From assembly GCA_032718475.1 (NCBI GenBank), contig JAUCBJ010005145.1, positions 1 to 36,043 on the forward strand: a stretch of DNA of 36,043 nucleotides, given 5' to 3'. How positions within the stretch are numbered: the first letter of the stretch is position 1; each line of letters starts with the position of its first letter. Source of the stretch: Nemertoderma westbladi. Its lineage: Eukaryota > Xenacoelomorpha > Nemertodermatida > Nemertodermatidae. The notes beneath the pieces are model-generated. The model did no database searches. It saw only the letters and a list, made by a program, of their open reading frames with translations, and was not told where the DNA came from. Made by a program: the position numbers and the translations under genes. Positions 23,806 through 32,223 of the stretch are shown piece after piece.

Positions 23806-25991
23806 GAGCCACAGACTATGCCTCACCGAGGCACAGACTATGCCTCACTGAGGCACTGAGGCACAGAATATGCCTCACTGAGGCACTGAGGCACAGACTA
23901 TGCCTTACTGAGGCACAGATTATGCCTCACTGAGGCACATACTATGCCTTACTGAGGCACTGATGACAGACTATGCCTCACTGAGGCACTGATGACAGAC
24001 TATGCCTCACTGAGGCACTGATGACAGACTATGCCTCACTGAGGCACTGATGCACAGACTATGCCTCGCTGAGGCACTGAGGCACAGACTATGCCTCACT
24101 GAGGCACAGACTATGCCTCACTGAGGCACAGACTATGCCTCACTGAGGCACTGAGGCACAGAATATGCCTCACTGAGGCACTGAGGCACAGACTATGCCT
24201 CACTGAGGCACAGAATATGCCACACTGAGGCACTGAGGCACAGACTATGCCTTACTGAGGCACAGACTATGCCTCACTGAGGCCCAGACTATGCCTCACT
24301 GAGGCACAGACTATGCCTCACTGAGGCACAGACTATGCCTCACTGAGGCACAGACTATGCCTCACTGTGGCACAGACTATGCCTCACTGAGGCACGACTA
24401 TGCCTCACTGAGTCACGACTATGCCTCACTGAGGCACAGACTATGCCTCACTGAGGCACTGAGGCACAAACTATGCCTCACTGAGGCACAGACTATGCCT
24501 CACTGAGGCACAGACTATGCCTCACAAGGCACAGACTATGCCTCACTGAGGCACAGACTGTGCCTCACTAAGGCACTGAGGCACAGACTATGCCTCACTG
24601 AGGCACAGACTATGCCTCACTGAGGCACAGACTATGCCTCACTGAGGCACAGAATATGCCTCACCGACGCACTGAGGCGCAGACTATGCCTCACTGAGGC
24701 ACAGAATATGCCACACTGAGGCACTGAGGCACAGACTATGCCTTACTGAGGCACAGACTATGCCTCACTGAGGCCCAGACTATGCCTCACTGAGGCACAG
24801 ACTATGCCTCACTGAGGCACAGACTATGCCTCACTGAGGCACAGACTATGCCTCACTGTGGCACAGACTATGCCTCACTGAGGCACGACTATGCCTCACT
24901 GAGGCACAGACTATGCCTCACTGAGGCACAGACTATGCCTCACTGAGGCACAGACTATGCCTCACTGAGGCACAGACTATGCCTCACTGAGGCACAGACT
25001 ATGCCTCACTGAGGCACAGACTGTGCCTCACTAAGGCACTGAGGCACAGACTCTGCCTCACTGAGGCACAGACTATGCCTCCCTGAGGCACAGACTATGC
25101 CTCACTGAGGTACAGACTATGCCTCACTGAGGTACAGACTATGCCTCACTGAGGCTCAGACTATGCCTCACTGAGGCATGCCTCACTCAGGCAGACTGTG
25201 CCTCACTGAGGCATTGAGGCACAGACTATGCCTCACTGAGGCACAGACTATGCCTCACTGAGGCACAGACTATGCCTCACTGAGGCTCAGACTATGCCTC
25301 ATTGAGGAATTGAGGCACAGACTATGCCTCACTGAGGCACAGACTATGCCTCACTGAGGCACAGACTATGCCTCACTGAGGCACAGACTATGCCTCACTG
25401 ATGCACTGAGGCACAGACTATGCCTCACTGATGCACTGAGGCACAGACTATGCCTCACTGAGGCACAGACTATGTCTCACTGAGGCACAGGCTATGCCTC
25501 ACTAAGGCACAGACTATGCCTCACTGAGGCACAGAATATGCCTCACTGAGGCACAGAATATGCCTCACTGAGGCACAGAATATGCCTTACTGAGGCACAG
25601 ACTATGCCTCACTGTGGCACTGATGCACAGACTATGCCTCACTGAGCCACTGAGGCACAGACTATGCCTCACTGAGGCACAGACTATGCCTCACTGAGGC
25701 ACAGACTTTGCCTCACTGAGGCACAGACTATGCCTCACTGAGGCACTGAGGCACAGACTATGCCTCACTGAGGCACTGAGGCACAGACTATGCCTCACTG
25801 AGGCACAGACTATGCCTCACTGAGGCATTGAGGCACAGACTATGCCTCATTAAGGCACTGAGGCACAGACTATGCCTCACTGAGGCATTGAGGCACAGAC
25901 TATGCCTCACTGAGGCATTGAGGCCCAGACTATGCCTCACTGAGGCACAGACTATGCCTCACTGAGGCACAGACTATGCCTCACTGAGGCT
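23806..25991. repeat. 2.2 kb minisatellite of a 22-bp hairpin unit, left arm only
   Basis: The unit GAGGCACAGACTATGCCTCA plus CT is repeated on the order of 90 times, with many 30-bp variants carrying an extra GAGGCACT. Each unit is a small hairpin: TGAGGCA pairs with TGCCTCA across CAGACTA. The junction between units (TGCCTCACTGAGGCA) is a second palindrome. The right arm has only one degenerate equivalent (CTGAGCCTCAGTGCCTCAG near 27542-27560), so the expansion arose in the left arm after the element formed. Internal blocks are duplicated, for example the stretch around 24205-24420 resembles that around 24705-24900. Confidence 0.95.
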
Positions 25992-26004
25992 CAGATTAAG
26001 GGTC

Positions 26005-26078
26005 TAAGGCCTTCAAGCTGATCATTTGCTTAGTTTTCTAATTAGAAGGTAGTGAGTTCGAACCCTAGAAGAGCATTA
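26005..26078 (+). other. tRNA-like relic or Pol III B-box-like sequence in the foldback arm
   Basis: GAGTTCGAACCCT at about 26054-26066 matches the B-box/T-loop consensus (GGTTCGANTCC-like). It is preceded by TTCTAATTAGAAGGTAGT, which resembles an anticodon stem and variable loop as seen in tRNA-derived SINEs. The mirror copy in the right arm (27467-27500, minus strand) reads GAGTTTGAACCCT. The T stem pairs poorly and no convincing A box was found, so a working tRNA is unlikely. It may be a SINE-derived piece captured by the element, or chance. Confidence 0.3.
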
Positions 26079-26177
26079 TTCTTTTTTCCTAGCTATTGGC
26101 TGACTCTAGTGTACACTAGCTTTGACTCTCCCAGCTATAGTGATAGTATGCAACCTTGGGAGTTAACGCGGTGTCTT

Positions 26178-26651
26178 ATGAGTAAAGGCCAAGAGATTAG
26201 ACTTCAGGTTGCCTCTGGTGGTTCACTCTTCTTAACTTTACAAAAGAGTTTGCAGGCGCAGGTTAAAATCCAACTAAAGCTCTATATATTTTGCACTGAA
26301 GTGGAATACTTTAGATGCTGGGGGAATCTGGTTTGCGAGGGATATTTGAAAGGTGAGTATAACTTTCCTTCGGAGTTAGCGTGACGTTATCTTACCATGG
26401 ATGGGCTTTACCACTGTACTCGCATCTGCTCTATCATTGGCTGCCTAACTCACCCTTGCGCTCTGATTGGATAATCCATTCTAGCCTCCCTCCTTCTAGC
26501 CATTCTATAATAGCCCCCGTTCACCGCATTCCCATTCATTCTCTAATTTTTATTTTTAAAAGTTGTATTTATTTTCATAAAAGTTTTATTTATTTAAAAT
26601 TTGTAAATTCATTTAGCGAAATTCAATACTATCAATTGACATTGCTATATA
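26178..26651. other. Unique core of the foldback element upstream of the zinc-finger ORF
   Basis: Non-repetitive sequence lies between the inner border of the left arm and the zinc-finger ORF. It would hold the promoter of that gene. Open frames cross it (for example 26052-26384 and 26381-26659), but they overlap the arm, show no domain and no composition bias, and look like chance. An AT-rich stretch with several TTTATT motifs fills the last 120 bp. Confidence 0.4.
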
Positions 26652-27353
26652 ATGCATAGAGATGAAAGATGTTCGGTTTGTACTAAAGAAATGAGACAAG
26701 ACAATCTATCTCGTCATATGGAAAGACATAGAAAGGATAAACTAATGGATCCGTTACCAAAAAAATTTAAAAAATCCGAAGATATTTTTAGTGAAGATGA
26801 AAAGAAAAAGAGAGATGAGCGTGATATATTAAAGATGAAACAGACAATGGAAAATAAATTTCATAAAGTTATGAATATTTCGAAATGGATACAAAAACAG
26901 TTACCCCTAGAAAATGAAGAAAATTTGAGTTAGAAAGATGAAGAAGAAGAGGACGATAAGGTGGAGAATGAAAATAGTGAGGGTCAAGATGAAGTTGAAG
27001 AGAGTGAAGTTGAGAACGAAGAAAGTGAAGATCAGGAAGAGGATGAAGAAAGTGAAGGTCAGGAAGGGCGTGAAGAAAGCGAAGGTCAGGAAGAGAATGA
27101 AGAAAGTGAAGAACAGGAAGAGGATGAAGAAAGTGAAGAACAGGATGAGGATGAAGAAAGTGAAGAAAATAAAGAGGTGACATTGACCCAAGTTCTAAGA
27201 AGTAAAATTAAATTACAGAAATTTATTAAACATTTAGAAGAGCATGATGAAAATAAGGAAGAGTTATTGAGGCAAATATTAGTAACCAAAATCAAATGCG
27301 GAAATTTATTAAACAAATGGAAGAAAATGAAGAAAATAGAGAAGAGACATTAA
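26652..27353 (+). pseudogene. Broken transposon gene: C2H2 zinc finger plus acidic repeat protein
   Basis: This is the only gene-like sequence inside the foldback element. From ATG at 26652 the frame encodes a zinc-finger motif near the N-terminus (CSVCTKEMRQDNLSRHMERH: C-x2-C-x11-H-x3-H, residues 7-26), then a Lys-rich stretch and an amphipathic segment. It meets a TAG at 26931-26933. The same frame then continues open for 139 codons to TAA at 27351. This part holds a long Glu/Ser/Asp-rich repeat (EESEGQEE-like units, residues ~95-165) and two related Lys/Leu-rich segments. Comparing those two segments shows a one-base loss near 27290-27299 in the second, which shifts the frame and produces the present C-terminus. 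One premature stop and one frameshift indicate decay. A DNA-binding role is inferred from the finger only. The family was not recognised and no catalytic domain is present. Confidence 0.6.
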
Positions 27354-28198
27354 TACAAAGACAGCGCGTTAACTCCCAAGGTTGCATACTATCACTATAG
27401 CTGGAAGAGTCAAAGCTAGTGTACACTAGATAGAGTCAGCCAAGACCTAGAAAAACGAATAATGCTCTTCTAGGGTTCAAACTCACGCCTTCTAATTAGA
27501 AAACTAAGCAAATGATAAGCTTGAAGGCCTTAGACCCTTAATCTGAGCCTCAGTGCCTCAGATACTATCACGAGGCTTTAGGAGTGCCTCAGGTCATAAA
27601 TCCGAGTCATTAGCGGCAGACTGGAGAACTGCGGGTCGATCAACCTCCTCGGTAAAGTATAGCCTATGCCATAGTAGATGTCTACCAAGTTTCAGCCTAA
27701 TTGGTTTAAAAACAATAAAATAAGATCAGGTTTTCACTTTGATACATTTCACCCTCTAGCGGCAGACTGTCGAACTTCAGACTACTCTGCGACTCCGTAA
27801 AAGATATAGCCTATGCCGTAGTAGATGCCTACCGAGTTTAAACCTAATCGGAATGAAAATAACAAAGTTAGAGAAGATGTTAATTTTCAGATAATACGCC
27901 CGCTAGCGGCAGACTATAGAACTGCAGCCGGCTGGATATAAATAGGTAAGAGTAATTAGTAATCAGAGGTGTCACGAGAGGGGACAGGGTGCTTGGATAC
28001 AACTCATATTAAAAACCTGCTGCTTGTGTAAAGCTAATTGGGGGTCAAAGGTCAATGATAACGCTGTCTTGATATAGATAAGAGTAATTAGTTACCAGTA
28101 AGGGCTAAGTATAACGAGATGAAAGTCAATAAAATTAAATACAAATAATTAATTAAAATTAAATACAAATAAATAAGTATTAATAAATAAAAGAGCCG

Positions 28199-28500
28199 CG
28201 GTGTCACTTATGACACCCTTTGCACGGCTCGGTGACACTTGGACAACACTCATGAGTCATGACCCATTGTGTGTCAGGGCGCTAATCGGCCTGATTAATT
28301 AGGATAATCAATTAAACCCTAATTAGGAGTCGTAAGACACCTATTAGGGATTAAATGTACTAATTAATTGATGACACCAGTCAATTAGGGTCTAATTAGG
28401 AGGTGTCACCCAGACAGACTGGCGCCAATGACATCCTATGGGTGCTATGACTCATCGATGAGTCATGAGTTGGGTCCAAGTGTCATCGAGCCGTGCAAAC
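28199..28500. mobile_element. Small inverted-repeat (MITE-like) element with TGACACC motifs
   Basis: The left arm at about 28219-28262 (TTTGCACGGCTCGGTGACAC, then TTGGAC and ACTCATGAGTCATG) is an imperfect reverse complement of the right arm at about 28447-28499 (ending GTGTCATCGAGCCGTGCAAA). Inside are repeated CTAATTAGG and GGTGTCA/TGACACC words. A perfect 20-bp palindrome occupies 28447-28466. No ORF spans it. It lies about 100 bp to the right of the foldback element's end, so it is a separate insertion. Confidence 0.5.
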
Positions 28501-28518
28501 TATTACTACAACTATTCA

Positions 28519-28562
28519 ATATATATGTATTTATATGTATGTATGTATGTATATATGTATAT
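28519..28562. repeat. (TATG)n/(TA)n microsatellite
   Basis: TATG and TATA repeats run for about 44 bp immediately right of the small inverted-repeat element. Confidence 0.8.
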
Positions 28563-28565
28563 CAG

Positions 28566-28762
28566 GTGAACCTATCCGAAGCTATAGCGCATCCGTCAAT
28601 GAAAGTTATATCAATCGACGCTGCTCAACTCCAGGATGTGGAAAAAAGGTTTCTAAAAAATTATTAAAGTGTCTATTTTTATTTCCAAAAATAGCCACAA
28701 AACACGAAAATTGCCATAGACTCAATGATAGTAACCAGCTTCTGGTGCTCATGATGGCCTAG
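28566..28762 (+). pseudogene. Unrecognised Cys-containing ORF fragment
   Basis: After a splice-acceptor-like TATATCAG (28558-28565) the frame stays open for about 65 codons to a TAG at 28760. It contains CSTPGCGKK, then a hydrophobic FLFPK stretch and a later C-x-H pair. The CxxxC...FPK arrangement faintly recalls a THAP-type zinc finger as found in P-element-like transposases, but the match is weak and the region is short. No in-frame ATG is usable outside the microsatellite. Open frames to the right (28773-28997 and 29049-29279) may be decayed continuation or chance; neither was recognised. Confidence 0.2.
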
Positions 28763-29639
28763 TAAGCTACTATTGATTGAATGGATAGGCCCAAAGGGCA
28801 GAGAAGTATATTACTTGCCAAGTTTATTACTACCTCACTCTAACCCAGACAGTGAGAAAAAAACAACTGTAAGTTTGTTACGTATTATTCCGCCAGCTGA
28901 ATTGCTCTTCCCAGTGAATCCTATGGGAATATCTATATGTTACACGCTGCTATTTTTGGAGGGAGACCAGCTGATTGAATTAGCATTAATTAGCTGATTG
29001 AATCAGCTGATTAAACTGGGCCGTTCAAATGTTATATAGTTAATAATTATGACATGTAGGGGCTGCTATTACTTTTTTCAGACTGTAAGCTGGGACGCAA
29101 CTACACCACGTTTGTCTATGGACGGCCTTCTTATAGCCAGCTTGTTGGCTTTCCTGTTATGTCAACTTATAAACACTCCATTATATTATTATTTAGTTAG
29201 GAATATTGATAAATTAATATCCAATTACGCAATTAATTTGCATTTACTAAATCAAATGTGCAGACAATTTCAAACATAGCATACAATGGGAATGATTTGC
29301 ACTAGAACAATTGAGAGTACACAAGACGTTTACCGGATGTTAAATGTATCAAAGTAATTGATTACATCGCGACGTTACTAGAATATAACCTGTGGGTTAA
29401 AAATATGACATAATGAAACAATACTGATTTTCCTTAAATATCTAACTCACATCGGCAAAGCGAGTGGCCCTTGTCTCTGTAACCTGTTCGTTTACCTATA
29501 TAATTACACGAAGTGGGGCCTTCGCGCAGCACGTGACTTAAATTTAATTTAAGTACTAATTCGAAAGTATTACTGTATTAGCAAATTTTAAGCAGATTTC
29601 GCCTAATCACTTTTTACCTCTTTCATTTCTATTCAGACA
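28763..29639. other. Intergenic sequence with short unrecognised open frames
   Basis: Two ATG-capable plus-strand frames of 74 and 76 codons (28773-28997 and 29049-29279) show no motif, signal or composition that marks a gene. GCTGATTGAAT is repeated at about 28969 and 28993. Nothing else is evident. Confidence 0.4.
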
Positions 29640-30670
29640 TTTCTGACTCTAGCGGTATAGTGAGAACTGAAGATGGATTAGGGTCTCCAGCCCCACAAAG
29701 ACACAGCCTATGGATGAATAGTACATACGTACATCGGCCAAGTTTCATCTTGAATAACGGATAACGAAATGAGAGACGGATCTCACTTTCAGAAATTTCG
29801 TCGTATAGCGGCAGACCGATTAAATCTCCCCCCCCCCCACAAAGACGCAGCATGTGGTCCAGAATATATGGCAAGATTCAGCTTAAACTGATTAAAATCA
29901 ATGAGACGGGAGAATCTATTCACTTTCAGGCATAAAGTAGTCCTATAGCGGGTGACTGTTGAACTGATTTTCAACAAAACAAATTTTCAACTTGGCAGCT
30001 TTAAATTCGACAAAGTTATAAGCATGTCAATATCATAACGACGACAACGATTTCACTTTCAGACCTTTGGCCCTCTAGCGGCAGACTGGAGAACTGCAGA
30101 TGGATTCGCCTCCTTTGAAAGTCACAGCTAATGGTCTAATACATATCTGCCAAGTTTCAGCTTAAACGGATTAAAAGCAAAGAAATGGGAGGGCATTTAA
30201 TGTTTAGACATGTGGCCCTCTAGCGGGAGACCATTGCACTGATGGTGTCTGAAAGTCTCTCAAAAATCTCAACTTTAGCTCATATTGATACCTAGAAATT
30301 TTCAACTTGGCAGCTTTAAATCCGACAAAGTTATTAGCATGTCAAAATCGTAACGACGACAACGATTTCACTTTCAGACCTTTGGCCCTCTAGCGGCAGA
30401 CTGGAGAACTGCAGATGGATTCGCCTCCTTTGAAAGTCACAGCTAATGGTCTAATACATATCTGCCAAGTTTCAGCTTAAACGGATTAAAAGCAAAGAAA
30501 TGGGAGGGCATTTAATGTTTAGACATGTGGCCCTCTAGCGGGAGACCATTGCACTGATGGTGTCTGAAAGTCTCTCAAAAATCTCAACTTTTGCTCATAT
30601 TGATACCTACAAATTTTCAACTTGGCAGCTTTAAATCCGACAAAGTTATTAGCATGTCAAAATCGTAACG
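29640..30670. repeat. Array of ~130-170-bp units related to the foldback arm units
   Basis: The marker TAGCGG(C/G)(A/T)GAC recurs at about 29649, 29806, 29945, 30076, 30224, 30391 and 30539. Units share GCCAAGTTTCAGCTTAAAC and GGAGAACTGCAGATGGATTC-like blocks. The same TAGCGGCAGACTGGAGAACT marker and AAGTTTCAGCCTAA block occur in the right arm of the neighbouring foldback element, in the same orientation. The rightmost part is a 315-bp direct tandem repeat: copies start at about 29984 and 30299, with a partial third at 30614. The last two copies are nearly identical. It may be the arm of a second, truncated element. Confidence 0.7.
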
Positions 30671-30714
30671 ACGACGACGACGACAACGACGACGACGACG
30701 ACAACTATTTGCAT
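30667..30714. repeat. (GAC)n trinucleotide microsatellite
   Basis: ACGACGACGACGACGACAAC-type repeats fill about 48 bp. They extend the shorter AACGACGACAACG found at the equivalent point of the two preceding 315-bp units. Confidence 0.85.
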
Positions 30715-30759
30715 AAATTGACCCACCCTCTAACAGTGTCAATTCGCTAAGGCTCCGCC

Positions 30760-31960
30760 AACTTCGTGGCTCGCCCCACATATTATTTACAATTTAAAAT
30801 TAGAAATACACCGCTTCACACTTTGTAGGGCATTGTTTATTTACATGCCTTCCGCTACCATACATGGAAGATGGAACCTTACCATTTTGCACGTAATGGA
30901 GTATTTGAATTTGAATGGATATCACACTCGGAATTGTTATAAGTTGCTTTTTTTAAATAAAAACAAATATTTTCCATAATTACAACCAGATAAATACAAA
31001 CCTGAAAAATTTGTAAATATTTGAAAAATATATTTTACGTTTGCTTTCAAATTCACAATAGCATTGCAAGCAATAGAAAGTCGTTCGATATTTTCGGACA
31101 ATATTACAACTCAGCACACCTCATTTACCATCGCGATTGCTTATGTGTATAAATACCCTGCTGATTACTAGCATGATACTGTGTTGTAAGAAAGGAGAGC
31201 CTGTTAGCACTCCCCTGGGTAAGGACGGATTGGGTCTAGCGACCACCCCCTTGCGTTCAACACGCATCAGGCATAAAACGCCACTTACTTTGTGGCATTG
31301 CATATTTTTTACAGCATCTTTTGTTAGCGGTAATTGCGGTTTCTGTTCTGGCCAATGAATGGATAAATTATGGTTAACGTATTTAAGTAATCTGCCTCCG
31401 CTTTGCAGGATATTGCTTTCGTCGTGCTCGAGTGGAAACCAGCATGGACTGGACAGCCCTTGACTTTCTTGAGACCCACCCCTCCCCACTCTATCTTAAG
31501 GAGACTGCATTTGAAGATGTAGATAGTCTCGCGAAAGTCATTGTGGGAAAGGGAGTGGAGGCGGTATAATTTTGTCGACAAGCCGGCTTAGCATGCTTAA
31601 TGCAAACTGTATGTATTGCAGTTTGCCGATTGTGGTCTGTATGGTGGCAGCATAAATTGATTGTTAAGCCGACATGGTATGTGCAGCTGCAATGCAGCAG
31701 TCTGATTGTGTAGTAGTAACGATGTAGGTTCTTACCTTGCCACATGACTTGGTCTACCTGACCATGGTACAATGTCAACAGACCCAGAACAACATAATAT
31801 GATAATCTAATGTACCGAGATACTGACTAATGGAGATATGACTAACCAGAACAACATGACCGCCCCAAACCAATCAGTCAGCGCGCGCTCCAAAGTTAGT
31901 TATAGACTCGTTACGGAATAGTTCCATACAGAAAACTAATCTTTACGCCAATACTTGCAA
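30760..31960. other. Intergenic sequence with no recognised gene
   Basis: Short overlapping open frames on both strands between 31121 and 31778 have no recognisable domain and look like chance. No RNA gene or repeat array was seen. The region lies downstream of eEF1G and marks the change from repeat-dominated DNA to the unique gene-bearing part of the window. Confidence 0.45.
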
Positions 31961-31967
31961 AACAACC

Positions 31968-31977
31968 TTTATTTATT
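31968..31977 (-). promoter_or_regulatory. Candidate polyadenylation signal of eEF1G
   Basis: The minus strand carries two overlapping AATAAA hexamers (AATAAATAAA), about 250 nt downstream of the eEF1G stop codon. No closer AATAAA was noticed. Motif match only. Confidence 0.45.
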
Positions 31978-32223
31978 CCATATCAATAAAACCTCTTTCT
32001 GCTTCATGATATTTAAGTTACACCTTTATATGTTAATAATAGGAACTAAATCCGACCCGGCGTTATTCACCTCCCAACACTACAGGACCGGTATAAATCG
32101 TTACTCCCAGCACAAAATATATAGCCAACTAAAACCTCTCGTAATTAGACTAGTCGCCTAACAGTTCGCGTGATAGACGCAGACAGTCTCAACCAGATAG
32201 CAGCAGCCTACCGGTATCCCGGA

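Larger units (their letters stand above)
23010..28103. mobile_element. 5.1 kb foldback-type DNA transposon with long inverted repeats
   Basis: Long terminal inverted repeats bracket a small gene. The outer ends read CCCTTACTGGTAACTAATTA (from 23010) and its reverse complement (ending 28103). Matching arms then run inward from both sides: about 23010-23805 against about 27547-28103, and after an array found only on the left, 25986-26177 against 27358-27550. The arms agree over most of their length, including GAACCCTAGAAGAGCATTATTC-type sequence and CCTTGGGAGTTAACGCG at the inner border. The left arm also has a ~105-bp AT-rich insertion at about 23173-23277 and one extra ~147-bp unit. No target-site duplication was found. 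Long repetitive arms around a short gene resemble foldback (FB/TU) elements. No transposase is present, so this copy is non-autonomous. Confidence 0.8.

Noticed and set aside
23806-25991. CRISPR array
   Set aside because: Repeats are contiguous with no unique spacers, and the DNA is animal. It is a minisatellite.
26869-27316. Minus-strand and other-frame ORFs over the acidic repeat (Phe/Leu-, Lys- or Ser-rich)
   Set aside because: They are shadows of the GAAGAAAGTGAAG-type repeat. The Glu-rich frame is continuous with the zinc-finger frame and is preferred.
23010-28103. Polinton/Maverick or Helitron identity for the foldback element
   Set aside because: No polymerase, integrase, capsid or Rep/helicase coding sequence is present, and the element is too short.
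29629-29977. Two minus-strand ORFs of 81 and 62 codons
   Set aside because: They lie within the ~145-bp repeat units and cross a C-run; no domain or conserved pattern is visible.
31121-31778. Overlapping small ORFs on both strands
   Set aside because: They overlap each other in different frames, and none shows a motif, signal or splice-supported continuation.
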